Counted from the stretch's first letter, positions 1 through 11,060 are shown. The stretch is DNA of 64,000 nucleotides from CAWKGC01 sp963849005 (GCA_963849005.1 CAWKGC010000024.1:186001-250000), one strand, 5' to 3'. The notes: a model not told the origin generated them from the letters alone. Made by a program: numbers and translations.

Positions 1-114
1 AGGCTGCCGAAGCGCGGCGAGCAGATTTCCTTCGACGGGCTCAGCTTCCAGGTGCTGCGCGCCGACAGCCGCATGATCCATTCGCTGCTGGTGGAAAAGC
101 TGAAGGATGCCTGA
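1..114 (+). CDS. CorC/HlyC-type transporter-associated protein, C-terminal end (partial)
   Basis: Only the last 37 codons are inside the window, open from base 1 and ending in TGA at 112-114. They read as the C-terminal edge of the CorC_HlyC (transporter-associated) domain, including the phrase FDGLSFQVLRADSRMIHSLLV that usually closes such proteins. In proteobacteria a gene of this kind (ybeX/corC) lies directly upstream of lnt, and here the lnt start codon overlaps the end of this frame by 8 bases, as expected for a translationally coupled pair. These proteins are linked to magnesium/cobalt efflux, but the exact role is not proven. The CBS domains that would confirm the call lie outside the window. 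Confidence 0.8.
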   Translation, partial: RLPKRGEQISFDGLSFQVLRADSRMIHSLLVEKLKDA

Positions 115-1630
115 AGCACCGGCTGCGCCTTCGGCCTCGCGAATCCTGGCGAAGGGACTGGGCGTGCCGCTCGCTGCGGGCGCGCTCACCGTGCTCGGCT
201 TCGCGCCCTTCTACGCGTGGCTGGTGCCTTTCGCGACGGTCGCCGCGCTGCTCTGGGTCTGGCGGTCGAGCGGCTCGCCATTGCAGGCGGCGCTTTCCGG
301 TTACGCGTTCGGGCTGGGCCTCATGCTTGCCGGGGTTTCGTGGGTGTACGTCAGCCTGCATTACTACGGCCACATGCACGCGGCGCTCGCGGCTCTGGCG
401 ACCTTCCTCTTCTGCGCATTCCTCGCCCTCTTCTATGCCCTCGTCGGCTGGGCGTTTGCCAGGATGCGCCGGCGCAACGGACTCGACCTGGTCCTCCTCG
501 CCCCGGCGCTGCTCATGCTGGGCGAGTGGCTGCGCGGCTGGATTTTCACCGGCTTCCCGTGGCTCACCATCGGCTACACGCAGGTCCCGTCGGGGCCGCT
601 GGCGGGATTCGCGCCCGTGGTCGGCGCGTACGGCGTTTCGCTGCTCGTCTTCATCTGCGCCGGGTTCTTCGCCTCGGCGGCGGGGGCTTGCGCCCGGGCG
701 AAAGCCACGGCCTTCGTCGCAGTGCTCATGCTTTGGGCAGGCGGGCTCGCGCTGGGGATGGTGGAATGGAGCGAGCCGTCGGCGCCGCCGATCAAGGTCG
801 CGCTCCTGCAGGGCAACGTCTCGCAGGACCTCAAGTGGCGCGACGACGTGCGCGCGAAGACGCTTGCCGACTACCGGCGGCTCGCGCTCGACGCCGATGC
901 GCGGCTCGTGGTGTTTCCCGAAACGGCCTTGCCGATGTTCTTCGACCAGCTGCCGCGCGATTACCTCGCGGAACAGGCGATGGCGGCGCGCGGGCGCGGC
1001 GCGGACATTCTGCTGGGCACCGTCGAGCGCGATTTCAAGGGCGACACCTTCCGCTACTTCAACAGCGTGGTCGCGTTCGGCGCGGCGCCGTTCCAGTCCT
1101 ACCGGAAGGTGCATCTCGTGCCTTTCGGCGAGTTCATCCCGTGGGGATTTCGCTGGGTCACGAACCTGCTGCAGATCCCGCTCGGCGACATGGCGCGCGG
1201 CGATGGCGCGCAGCCGCCGCTCGAGGTTGCGGGCACCCGCGTTGCCGTTGCGCTTTGCTACGAGGACATCTTCGGCGAGGAGCTGATCGGCCGGTTGCCC
1301 GCCGCCGGGCTGCTCGTGAATGTCTCGAACGACGCGTGGTTCGGCAACTCGCTCGCGCCGGAGCAGCACGCCCAGTTCTCGCAGATGCGCGCGCTGGAGG
1401 CATCGCGGCCGATGCTGCGCGCGACCAACACCGGCGTCACGGCCGCGATCGACCATCGCGGCCGGGAGATCGCCCGCCTTGCTTCCTTCACGCAGGGCAT
1501 CCTGCGTGTCGAGGTCGCGCCGCGGTCCGGCACAACGCCTTACGTGCGCTGGGGAAACCTCGCGGCACTTGCGCTGGCCGCCGGCGCGCTTGCGTGGGCA
1601 TTGGCAGCCGGCCGGCGCACGGTGGCATAG
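107..1630 (+). CDS. lnt: Apolipoprotein N-acyltransferase
   Basis: This inner-membrane enzyme attaches the third acyl chain to the N-terminal cysteine of lipoproteins, the last step of lipoprotein maturation. The 507-residue product has the family layout: several hydrophobic helices over residues 15-215, a periplasmic nitrilase-like domain from about 228 to 475, and a final membrane helix near the C-terminus. The expected Glu-Lys-Cys triad is visible as E272 in VVFPETALP, K334 in YRKVHLVPFGEF and C384 in ALCYEDIFGEE. Length matches the family. ATG at 107 overlaps the preceding CorC-type gene by 8 bases, so the two are probably one operon. No frameshift is seen. Confidence 0.97.
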   Translation: MPEAPAAPSASRILAKGLGVPLAAGALTVLGFAPFYAWLVPFATVAALLWVWRSSGSPLQAALSGYAFGLGLMLAGVSWVYVSLHYYGHMHAALAALATFLFCAFLALFYALVGWAFARMRRRNGLDLVLLAPALLMLGEWLRGWIFTGFPWLTIGYTQVPSGPLAGFAPVVGAYGVSLLVFICAGFFASAAGACARAKATAFVAVLMLWAGGLALGMVEWSEPSAPPIKVALLQGNVSQDLKWRDDVRAKTLADYRRLALDADARLVVFPETALPMFFDQLPRDYLAEQAMAARGRGADILLGTVERDFKGDTFRYFNSVVAFGAAPFQSYRKVHLVPFGEFIPWGFRWVTNLLQIPLGDMARGDGAQPPLEVAGTRVAVALCYEDIFGEELIGRLPAAGLLVNVSNDAWFGNSLAPEQHAQFSQMRALEASRPMLRATNTGVTAAIDHRGREIARLASFTQGILRVEVAPRSGTTPYVRWGNLAALALAAGALAWALAAGRRTVA

Positions 1631-1665
1631 AATCGGCGCGTTGCCGGATCGACAGGAGGGCCCCG

Positions 1666-3099
1666 ATGGCGAAAACAATCCCGATGCTGGACCTGATGTT
1701 CTTCCTCACCGAGAAGAAGAACGACCCGAAGCACGTCGGCGCGCTTTCCCTCTTCAAGCTGCCGGAGAAGGCGGGCCCGCGCTTCGTTGCCGACATGGTC
1801 GCCGACTACCGCAAGGCCGAGCCGGTGGCGCCTTTCGACCAGGTGCCGAAGTTCCCGCTCATCGGCATGCCGCGCTGGGCCAAGGCCGCGAAGTGCGACA
1901 TGGACTACCACGTGCAGCATCTTGCCTTGCCCGCGGGCGCTGGCGATGAGGCCTTGCTGGGGCTCGTGGCGGACCTGCACGCGCAGGTCCTCGATCGCGA
2001 CCAGCCCTGCTTCCGCATCTATTTCATCGAAGGCCTGCCCGACCGGAGGTTTGCGGTCTTCTCGAAGATCCACCACTCGATGATCGATGGCCAGTCCGCG
2101 ATCGCGCGACTGGCGGCCTGCCTCGACGAGAGCCCCGGCACGCGCAAGGTCAGGCCGATCTACGCCATCGCCTTCGACAAGGGCAAGCGAGCTGCCGCAG
2201 CGCGAAGCAGCACGCTGGGCGCGCTGAAGGGCATTGCGCTCAAGCAGGGTCTGGCGGCGAAGGGCCTGTACGCGAACCTGTTGCGCAAGGGACTGGGCCG
2301 CGGCAAGGCGGGCGCCGGTAACGTGCCGTTCACTGCGCCAAGGGGGCCGTCGACCGCGCGGACGCAGGCATCGCGCTCCGTGGCCACGCTGTCGCTGCCG
2401 GTCGCCGACATGAAGGAAGTCGGGAAGGCGTTCGGCGGCACGATCAACGATGTCGCGGTCACGATCCTCGACGCCGCCCTCTTGCGCTACCTCGATGAAC
2501 TCGGACAGTCGCCGTCGAAGCCGCTGGTCGTGATGTGCCCGGTGTCGCTGCGCGAGGCGGGCGACAAGGAGGCCGCGACCAAGATCTCGGCGTTGTTCGT
2601 GCCGCTGGGAAACCGCGATGCCGCGATAGGCGAGCGGATGCGGCAGGTCATGGCGGCGATCACTTCGGCCAAGGGCGAGCTGCAGGCCATGTCGAAGGAT
2701 GCCGCGATGCTCTATGCGGTCTTCCTCTTCGGCATCTCCGAGATCGCGGGCCTCACGGGCGCCAACGCGCTGGTCCGCCCGGTCGCGAACTTCGTGCTCT
2801 CCAACGTCGCGGGCCCGAGAACGGACCTGTATGCGCGCGGCGCGAAGATGCTCGGGATCTTTCCCATTTCGACGCTGGCCGCCGGCATGGGGCTCAATGT
2901 CACCTTGCTGTCCTATTCGTCGTCGATGGACTTCGGCTTCGTCGCCAACGGCGCCTCGATGCCCCACCTAGACCGCCTCGCGGCCTTCACGCGCGAAGCC
3001 TTCGAGGCCCTCAAGAAGGAGGCCCGTAAACCGCGCGTATCGGCGAAGAAGCGCAAGGCATGGCCGGCTCGAAAGGCAGCGCTGCGCAACAGCCATTGA
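1666..3099 (+). CDS. WS/DGAT-family O-acyltransferase (wax ester / triacylglycerol synthesis)
   Basis: A 477-residue member of the bifunctional wax ester synthase / diacylglycerol acyltransferase family, which moves acyl groups from acyl-CoA to fatty alcohols or diacylglycerol to make storage lipids. The active-site motif HHxxxDG is present as HHSMIDG at residues 136-142, and the second family landmark, a block around SNVAGP with an upstream NDV, is present in the C-terminal half. ATG at 1666 has a strong ribosome site (AGGAGG at 1654-1659). The frame is open far upstream but that part overlaps lnt and is not coding. It starts 35 bases after lnt and could share its transcript. The C-terminus is lysine/arginine-rich. 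Whether it makes wax esters, triacylglycerol or another ester cannot be read from sequence. Confidence 0.9.
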   Translation: MAKTIPMLDLMFFLTEKKNDPKHVGALSLFKLPEKAGPRFVADMVADYRKAEPVAPFDQVPKFPLIGMPRWAKAAKCDMDYHVQHLALPAGAGDEALLGLVADLHAQVLDRDQPCFRIYFIEGLPDRRFAVFSKIHHSMIDGQSAIARLAACLDESPGTRKVRPIYAIAFDKGKRAAAARSSTLGALKGIALKQGLAAKGLYANLLRKGLGRGKAGAGNVPFTAPRGPSTARTQASRSVATLSLPVADMKEVGKAFGGTINDVAVTILDAALLRYLDELGQSPSKPLVVMCPVSLREAGDKEAATKISALFVPLGNRDAAIGERMRQVMAAITSAKGELQAMSKDAAMLYAVFLFGISEIAGLTGANALVRPVANFVLSNVAGPRTDLYARGAKMLGIFPISTLAAGMGLNVTLLSYSSSMDFGFVANGASMPHLDRLAAFTREAFEALKKEARKPRVSAKKRKAWPARKAALRNSH

Positions 3100-3111
3100 C
3101 GCCAAAGAGTT

Positions 3112-3140
3112 TTGCTGCACCGCCGCAAGTGACGTAAAAT
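3112..3140 (+). promoter_or_regulatory. Sigma-70-type promoter for the outer-membrane protein gene
   Basis: A TTGCTG -35 element at 3112-3117 and TAAAAT -10 element at 3135-3140 are separated by 17 bases and lie about 120 bases before the GTG start at 3259. The hexamer followed by a CG-rich step recurs upstream of other genes in this window. Confidence 0.5.
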
Positions 3141-3258
3141 CGGTCGTCTGTTTGCCGGAATTGGAACGATCCGCGTTCGGCCTTGCCCAATGGCGGTCGG
3201 ATCCGTGCCATTCCGTCTTGCGCAATGTGTTAGCAACCTTCACGAGGAAACGCGAAAA

Positions 3259-4065
3259 GTGAACAAGACCCTTGCCGGCATCATCGCCCCTGCGGCGCTG
3301 GCCGCCTCCACCATGGCGCTTGCGGAAATGTCCGCGGAGGAACTCGCCAAGCTGGCGCAAAACCCGGTGGGCAACCTCATCAGCGTGCCCTTCCAGAACA
3401 ACACCAACCTGAACTTCGGCCCGGAGAAGGGCACGCAGAACATCCTCAACATCCAGCCGGTGATCCCGATCTCGGTCAACAGCGAGTGGAACATCATCAC
3501 GCGCACCATCATGCCGGTGATCTGGAACCCGTCGCTCGCCCCGGGGGATCCCGCCACCGACGGCATCGGCGACATCCAGTTCAACGCCTTCCTCTCGCCC
3601 GCCAACCCGGGCCATTGGATCTGGGGCGCAGGCGTGATCACCCAGATCCCGACCAACAGCAACACGGAACTCGGCAACAAGAACTGGGGCCTTGGCCCCA
3701 CCGCCGTGGTCCTGCACCTCGAGAAGGGCGACCCTTGGGTCTATGGCGTGCTGGCGAACAACCTCTGGTCGCTCACGAGCAACAAGCAAGGTGGCTCATT
3801 CAACAACGGCCTCATCCAGCCCTTCGTCAACTACAACTTCCCCGAGGGTTTCTACTTCACGAGCGCGCCTATCCTGACGGTCGACTGGAAGGCCGACAGC
3901 AGCCAGCAATGGACCGTGCCGCTGGGCGGCGGCGTGGGCAAGATCTTCCACTTCGGCAAGCTGCCGGTGAACACGCAGTTGTCGGCGTACTACAACGTGG
4001 TCAAGCCCGACTACGGCGCCAACTGGCAGATCCGCGCGCAGGTGCAGTTCATGTTCCCGAAATGA
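3259..4065 (+). CDS. Neuromedin U-like outer-membrane beta-barrel protein
   Basis: A 268-residue exported protein of the family annotated as neuromedin U or transporter in bacterial genomes (unrelated to the animal hormone). The first ~22 residues form a signal peptide ending in ALA. The remainder has alternating hydrophobic strands and many aromatic and Asn/Gly turns, consistent with an outer-membrane barrel, and ends in a strand with a phenylalanine near the terminus (QFMFPK). I chose GTG at 3259 because it has a GAGGAAA ribosome site at 3244-3250 and directly starts the signal peptide; an ATG at 3190 in the same frame would add a non-signal-like extension. It is followed after 25 bases by the glycine-rich secreted protein, so the two may work together. 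Substrate unknown. Confidence 0.75.
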   Translation: MNKTLAGIIAPAALAASTMALAEMSAEELAKLAQNPVGNLISVPFQNNTNLNFGPEKGTQNILNIQPVIPISVNSEWNIITRTIMPVIWNPSLAPGDPATDGIGDIQFNAFLSPANPGHWIWGAGVITQIPTNSNTELGNKNWGLGPTAVVLHLEKGDPWVYGVLANNLWSLTSNKQGGSFNNGLIQPFVNYNFPEGFYFTSAPILTVDWKADSSQQWTVPLGGGVGKIFHFGKLPVNTQLSAYYNVVKPDYGANWQIRAQVQFMFPK

Positions 4066-4090
4066 CCGACCGGCGAAAGAATATTCCTCC

Positions 4091-6601
4091 ATGACCAACA
4101 CGAACCTTCGCTCCTCCGTCGCTGTGGTTGCGGTGTCCCTTGCCGCCCTTGCGGCGATGCCTCTCATCGCATTCGCACAGGCCGCGCCTGCCGCGGCGGC
4201 AGCGCGACTACCCGCCGACCCCTGGCCGCGCGACGTGAGCATCTCGAATGCCGCGGTGCTGCTCTACCAGCCGCAGGTCAACAAGTGGGATGGCAACCAG
4301 ATCGATTTTCGCGCCGCGGTCGCGATCAAGCCGACAGGTGCGAAGGACGAAACCTTCGGGGTGATCTTCGCCACCGCGCGCACCCAGGTGGACCGCGTTT
4401 CCCGCACCGTGGTGTTCGAAGACCTCAAGATCACCAGGAGCAATTTCCCGCTGCTTCCGAATGGCGGCGCGGCCTACGCGGCAGAGTTGCAGGCGCGCGT
4501 CGCGACCGATGTGCGCACGATCTCGCTCGACCGCTTGCAGGCCTCGCTCGCCGCGACCGGCATCAAGGTGCCGACGGTCCCGGTCGACAACACGCCGCCG
4601 CGGGTGATCGTCAGCAACTCGCCGGCGATCCTCGTTCCCATCGACGGCGCCCCGGTGATGAAGCCGGTGCCGGGCGACTCGCGGTTCCAGCGCGTCATCA
4701 ATACCCGCGCGCTGATCCTGCAGGGCGGCTTCGAGAACAATTTCTACATGCACGTCTACGACGGCTGGGTGTCGGCAAGCTCGATTGCCGGGCCGTGGAC
4801 GCAATCCTTCCGCCGGCCCTTCGGCATGGACGACGCGGCCAAGGCGATAGCGAAGACGGGCGTGGTGGACATGCTCGACGGCGGGCCGAAGGCCGATCCC
4901 AAGCCCTCGCTCGCCAACGGCGTCCCGACGATCTACACGAGCCAGGTTCCCGCGGAACTGGTCGTCTTCCGCGGCCAGCCCGATTTCGTGCCCATCGACG
5001 GCACGCGGCTGCTGTGGGCATCGAACACCAACGCGGATGTCCTGATCGACACGGCCAACAGCAACTACTACGCGCTGCTCGCGGGCCGCTGGTTCACCTC
5101 GAGCGCGCTCACCGGCCCGTGGACGTTCGTCGCCAGCAATGCGCTGCCGCCCGATTTCGCGCGCCTGCCGCCGGACTCGCTCGCGGGCGCCGTGCTGCCC
5201 TCCGTCGCCGGAACGCCGCAGGCGCAGGAAGCGGCGATCGCCAACACGATCCCGCAGACCGCGACGGTGCCGCTCGTGAACGGGCCGAAGTTCACGCCGT
5301 CCTTCGACGGCCCGCCGCAGTATTCGCAGATCGCCGGCACGCCGCTCACCTATATCGCGAATTCCCCGGATGCGATCATCCAGGTCAGCGCCGGCAGCTA
5401 CTACGCGGTGGTCGCGGGCGTCTGGTTCACGGCCACGCAGTTGACCGGGCCGTGGGCGATTGCTACCTCGGTGCCGGCGGTGATCTACACCATCCCGCCG
5501 TCGTCGCCGCTGCACTACGTGACTTACGTGCGCATCTACGAGGCCACGCCGAAGGTCGTCTATGTCGGTTACACGCCGGGCTATCTCGGCACGGTCGTCG
5601 AGCCGTCGGGCACGGTGGTCTACGGCACGGGCTACGCGTACACCCCGTGGATCGGCGGCGCATGGTATCCCGCTCCGTACACCTACGGCCTCGCGGCGGC
5701 GCCGATCTACAACCCCTACGTCGGCTTCACCTTCGGTTTCGCGCTGGGACTCGCCACGACCGCCTGGGCGACCCCGTACTACGGCGCCTACTATCACCCG
5801 GCGTATTGGGGCGGTTACGGCTGCTGCGCCTCGGCAAGTGCCAATGTTTACGGCCACTGGGGCTCCACGGCGTATTCGGGCACGCGTTCGTGGTACGCGG
5901 GTGGCGGTGTCGCCGGCACGACGGCCAGCGGCAGCTATTACAACAGCCGCACGGGGACCTCGGGCAATTACGCCGCGGGCAAGCAATACAACGCCTGGAC
6001 CGGCAATGCCACGCGCGGCTACGACCGCACGGTGAACACGCCTGCCGGCGGATCGGGCAATGTGGCGCGTGCCGGCAACTACAACACGTACACCGGGCAG
6101 CGCTCGTATGCCTCGAGCGTTTCCGGCACCACCGCGGGCGGCAGTTCGATCGATCGCACGACGGCTGCGACCGCGGGGCCGCAAGGCGTTGCACGCGAAT
6201 CGCAGACCACGACCTACAACGCGAAGACCGGGCAGACCAATACGTGGGGTTCGGGCACGCCGTCCAACTCGCATTACGCCGATTCCAGCGGCAATGTCTT
6301 CAAGAACAGCGGCGACGGCGGCTGGCAGCAGCATTCTTCGGGCGGCTGGTCGGGTTCGTCGGGCGCGTCCTCCTGGGGCAATGCGGAATCGCAGGCACGC
6401 AGCACGGGCGATGACCGCTTCGGCGGCTTCAGCGGCAGCAGCTTCGGTGGCGGCGACCGCTTTGGCGGAGGCGGCTTCAGCGGTGGTGGATTCGGTGGTG
6501 GCGACCGCTTTGGCGGCGGCGGCTTCAGCGGCGGCGGCTGGGGCGGGCGCTTCGGTGGCGGAGGCGGCGGTTTCCGCGGTGGCGGCGGTTTCCGTCGTTG
6601 A
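4091..6601 (+). CDS. Large secreted protein with three internal repeats and Gly-rich tail, unknown function
   Basis: An 836-residue exported protein with a signal peptide (residues 1-29, ending AFA). Three related blocks at about residues 170-240, 290-350 and 405-465 each carry a pattern close to YY-x-L-x-x-G-x-WF-x(6)-L-x-GPW. Residues about 480-620 are rich in Tyr, Pro, Gly and Trp, and the last ~60 residues are almost entirely Gly, Phe, Ser, Arg and Asp. Similar proteins are sometimes labelled carbohydrate-binding family V/XII in databases, but I see no evidence that fixes such an activity. Composition suggests a surface or extracellular protein. It lies 25 bases after the barrel protein, which makes a joint role in the outer membrane plausible. 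Function is unassigned. Confidence 0.7.
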   Translation: MTNTNLRSSVAVVAVSLAALAAMPLIAFAQAAPAAAAARLPADPWPRDVSISNAAVLLYQPQVNKWDGNQIDFRAAVAIKPTGAKDETFGVIFATARTQVDRVSRTVVFEDLKITRSNFPLLPNGGAAYAAELQARVATDVRTISLDRLQASLAATGIKVPTVPVDNTPPRVIVSNSPAILVPIDGAPVMKPVPGDSRFQRVINTRALILQGGFENNFYMHVYDGWVSASSIAGPWTQSFRRPFGMDDAAKAIAKTGVVDMLDGGPKADPKPSLANGVPTIYTSQVPAELVVFRGQPDFVPIDGTRLLWASNTNADVLIDTANSNYYALLAGRWFTSSALTGPWTFVASNALPPDFARLPPDSLAGAVLPSVAGTPQAQEAAIANTIPQTATVPLVNGPKFTPSFDGPPQYSQIAGTPLTYIANSPDAIIQVSAGSYYAVVAGVWFTATQLTGPWAIATSVPAVIYTIPPSSPLHYVTYVRIYEATPKVVYVGYTPGYLGTVVEPSGTVVYGTGYAYTPWIGGAWYPAPYTYGLAAAPIYNPYVGFTFGFALGLATTAWATPYYGAYYHPAYWGGYGCCASASANVYGHWGSTAYSGTRSWYAGGGVAGTTASGSYYNSRTGTSGNYAAGKQYNAWTGNATRGYDRTVNTPAGGSGNVARAGNYNTYTGQRSYASSVSGTTAGGSSIDRTTAATAGPQGVARESQTTTYNAKTGQTNTWGSGTPSNSHYADSSGNVFKNSGDGGWQQHSSGGWSGSSGASSWGNAESQARSTGDDRFGGFSGSSFGGGDRFGGGGFSGGGFGGGDRFGGGGFSGGGWGGRFGGGGGGFRGGGGFRR
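6443..6538 (+). repeat. Two tandem 48-bp repeats inside the Gly-rich tail
   Basis: Two near-identical 48-base units (6443-6490 and 6491-6538) encode the 16-residue unit FGGGDRFGGGGFSGGG twice. Differences between the copies are mostly third-position changes. A shorter, degenerate DDRFGGFSGSS precedes them. Such in-frame repeats can expand or contract by slippage without breaking the gene. Confidence 0.85.
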
Positions 6602-6625
6602 TGGAATCCTGGCGCTGACCTGGCT

Positions 6626-8263
<1,638 letters not shown>

Positions 8264-8277
8264 GCCGGCGGGACTCG

Positions 8278-8592
8278 TCAGGCTTTCTTGGCCCAGGCGG
8301 AGCACCAGCCCTTCGCCTTCACCAGCTTGCCGCCGAACGCGCTGCACGGGCCGTCGGCTGCGCCGGCCTTGCCGGTAAACAGGGCGCAGTTGTCGCAGAA
8401 CGCGGTCTTGTCCTTGCGGTCCGCGGACTTGGTCGCGTCCATCCTGTACTTGAGGGCGACGGCGGTCGGGTCGGACTCGCTCAATGCGTCGGCCGCGTGC
8501 GCGGCATTGCTGCCCAGGACGGCAGCGGCGAAACCGGTGGCGGTGATCTTGATGAAGCGGCGGCGGCTGGCGGGGGAGGACGGGGTGGTCAT
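8278..8592 (-). CDS. High-potential iron-sulfur protein (HiPIP), Tat-exported
   Basis: A 104-residue periplasmic electron carrier. The N-terminus has a twin-arginine signal (SRRRFIKITATGF) with a cleavage region at AHA. The mature part has the four HiPIP cysteines in the pattern C-x2-C, then C and C (FCDNCALF, GPCSAF, GWCSAW), which hold a 4Fe-4S cluster. HiPIPs carry electrons between membrane complexes and reductases or oxidases. Its gene lies between cls and pgi on the same strand, neighbours with no obvious link to it. The 143-base gap to cls holds a GATAAT-like -10 (minus strand, 8661-8666), so it may have its own promoter. Confidence 0.93.
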   Translation of the reverse strand: MTTPSSPASRRRFIKITATGFAAAVLGSNAAHAADALSESDPTAVALKYRMDATKSADRKDKTAFCDNCALFTGKAGAADGPCSAFGGKLVKAKGWCSAWAKKA

Positions 8593-8735
8593 CGTGGTTT
8601 CCTTGGGTTCGTTGCGGGGTCGATTTCGAGGAGGCGAACTCGAGCCGCCCTCGATGGCGGATTATCCATCGGAATCCGTTCGCTTGGCTACTGCGGAGGG
8701 CGTGCTGCGCTACGGCATGAACAGTCGCGCACGCC

Positions 8736-10189
8736 TCAAAGCAGGGAGCTGTTCAGCCGCGCGATGTTCTCCAGCGCCCGCTTTCCCAGCCGCAGCTTGC
8801 TCCTCTCCTCGAGGGTGACGTCTGTCGACGCTCCGCAGGTAGCCGTCCTGCACGCGCTTCAGGTCGGCCACCACCGCGCGATCGTAGATGAGGACGCTCA
8901 CCTCGGCGTTGAGCGCAAAGGAGCGGATGTCGAGGTTCGAGGAGCCGATCAGCGCCACTTCCTCGTCGATGGAAACGTGCTTGGCGTGCAGGAAGCTGCC
9001 CGTGTGCCGGTGGATGCGCACCCCGGCGGCGAGCATCGCGTCGTAATAGGACTCCTGCGCAAGCTGCACCAGCGGCTTGTTCGATTCGCGGTCGACGATC
9101 AGGTCGACGACGACGCCGCGCCGCGCGGCGCTCAGCATCGCGGCGAGGAAGGCGTCGCTCGGGATCACGTAGGGCGCGGTGAGCACGATCCGCGAGCGCG
9201 CGCCGTACATGAGCGCGATGATCACCGATTCCGCCGTGCCCTCGTTGTAGCCGGGACCGCTCGCCACCACCTGCGCGAGCCCGGCGTCGCTCGTGCAGGC
9301 GCTCGGCGGGCATGAGGTCATGGGACTCCGGCGGCAGGTCGCCGGTCTCGAGATAGCGGTCGCCGAGCAGCACGGCATGCAGGTGCCGCACGATCGGGCC
9401 GGTGGTGCGGACCAGCATCTCCTCGTTGATCATGCCGCGGTTCGCGTGCGCGCTCACGATGTTCTGCGAGCCGAAGAACGCGGCCTCGCCGTCGACGACC
9501 ACAATCTTTCGGTGGTTGCGCAGGTCCAGCCGCGTGGCGTTCGGGCCCCATAGCCGGAGCGGCATCGCCGCGATGACCTCGACGCCTGCGGCGCGCATCC
9601 GCGGCCCGAGCCCCTTGAGCCCGCGACGCGACCCGACCGCGTCCATCAGCACCCGCACGGCGATGCCGCGCCTTGCCGCGCGCTCCAATGCCCCGGCCAT
9701 CCTGCGGCCGGTCTCGTCGTCCTCGAAGATGTAGAACAGCAGGTGCGCGTAGTTCACGGCGGCATCGACGTCGGCGATGATCCTTTCGATCGCGGCGTCG
9801 TACACGGGCAGCAGTTCGAAGCGGTTGCCGGCGAGGACCGGAAATTCCGAGAGTTGCTCGGCGAGCCGCAGGGCGGGAAGGAGTTCGCGCGACACGGGCG
9901 GATCGGCGATGGCGGCGCCGCCCAGCGCCCTGGGCTCGACACGCCGTATCGTCTCGTAGATCCGTTGCTGCACCGTGAGCCGATGGCGCGACATGTAAGC
10001 GCGCCCGATCAGCGAATAGAGGAGCAGTCCCGGCCAGGGAAGGAAGAAGATCAGGAGCAGCCAGGCGCGCGCCGCGTTCGGCGGCCGGCGTTGCGGCACG
10101 ACGATGAGCGCGCCGATGCGGATCACCCACTCGCTCGCGACGTAGAGCGCGCCCCAATGCAGGGGCTGGAGGTTGATATCGAGGGTCAT
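8736..10189 (-). CDS. cls: Cardiolipin synthase (phospholipase D family), two frameshifts as read
   Basis: Makes cardiolipin in the inner membrane. The N-terminus has two membrane helices (LHWGALYVASEWVIRIGALIVV and ARAWLLLIFFLPWPGLLLYSLIG), then two phospholipase D HKD motifs: the first appears as NHRKIVVVDGE, a variant with Asn before the His, the second as LHAKHVSIDEE. As read, the gene changes frame near 9292, between PAERL and SDAGLAQVVASGP, and again near 8824, after YLRSVD. The last stretch, ending in ALENIARLNSSLL, is typical of Cls C-termini and is only reached in the third frame. Both breaks are one-base events in conserved sequence and are probably sequencing errors. Start is ATG at 10189. 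Total is about 484 residues. Confidence 0.88.
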
Positions 10190-10298
10190 GGGAGGGCGTC
10201 CGGTCGTAGTGCCTGCGCGGGCGGCCGTGCAAGGCGAGGCGCAGGCTGCATGGTAGCGCCTCCTCGGGTAGTATCAAACAAAATGGAAAGGGGGGGAC

Positions 10299-11060
10299 GT
10301 GAGCCCGATTGCGATTTCGTCGATCGTATTGGCGTGTGTTTTCGGCAGCGCGCTGCTCGGGTCCCTGGTTCGCGACCGGCTGCCGGAGCACCATCTCGCC
10401 GAGGACTCGCTGCGCGCCATCTCGCTCGGCGTGGGCATGGTCGCCACGCTCGCAGCACTGGTGCTGGGATTGCTCACCGCGTCGGCAAAGTCGTCGTTCG
10501 ACAAGCTGAACGAGGACTTCGCGCAGACGGCTGCCAAGGTCGTGCTGCTCGACCGCGCGCTTGCCAGCTACGGTCCCGAGGCGCAGGAGGTGCGCGGCGG
10601 GCTTCGCGAGACCTATGCGGCCGCGATCGAGCTGATCTTCAGGGAAGGGGAGGAGGCATTCGCCAAGCTCGACCAGCCGCATCGGCTTGCCACCGTCGAG
10701 GACCTCCAGGCGCGGATCCGCGCCCTCGCGCCGAAAAGCGAAGGCCAACGCTGGCTGCAGTCCCGCGCGCTGGAGCTGAGCAACGATCTTTCGCAAATGC
10801 GCATGCTGGCCATTGCGCACGGCGGAAACGCGATACCGACGCCCTTCCTGGTCATCCTCGTGTTCTGGCTGTCGATCATCTTTGCCGGTTACGGGCTGCT
10901 CACCGCCAACAACATCACCGTGAACGCGGCGCTGCTGGTGTGCGCGCTCTGCGTCTCCAGCTCGATCTTCCTGGTCGAGGAGATGGCCCGGCCGTTCGAG
11001 GGGATACTGCGGATCTCCAGCGCAGCGCAGCATGAGGCGCTGGCGCGCCTGGGGCATTAG
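10299..11060 (+). CDS. DUF4239-family inner-membrane protein
   Basis: A 253-residue membrane protein with two helices at the N-terminus (about 4-24 and 42-62), a long soluble alpha-helical middle and two more helices (about 180-201 and 206-226). The short motif EMARPFEGILRIS after the last helix is typical of DUF4239 (bestrophin-like) proteins. The function of this family is not established. GTG at 10299 follows a purine run (AAAGGGGGGG, 10287-10296) that can serve as ribosome site. It is divergent from cls with about 110 bases between the starts. Confidence 0.75.
   Translation: MSPIAISSIVLACVFGSALLGSLVRDRLPEHHLAEDSLRAISLGVGMVATLAALVLGLLTASAKSSFDKLNEDFAQTAAKVVLLDRALASYGPEAQEVRGGLRETYAAAIELIFREGEEAFAKLDQPHRLATVEDLQARIRALAPKSEGQRWLQSRALELSNDLSQMRMLAIAHGGNAIPTPFLVILVFWLSIIFAGYGLLTANNITVNAALLVCALCVSSSIFLVEEMARPFEGILRISSAAQHEALARLGH

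Noticed and set aside
217..1665. Upstream extension of the WS/DGAT frame
   Set aside because: It overlaps lnt in another frame and lacks homology; a strong ribosome site marks ATG 1666.
41..1678. A 545-codon open frame on the minus strand opposite lnt
   Set aside because: Composition is that of an antisense shadow; lnt on the plus strand has complete motifs.
4208..6334. A 708-codon open frame on the minus strand
   Set aside because: It lies opposite the repeat protein gene; its product is Arg/Gly/Ala-rich with no family features, as expected for an antisense frame in GC-rich coding DNA.
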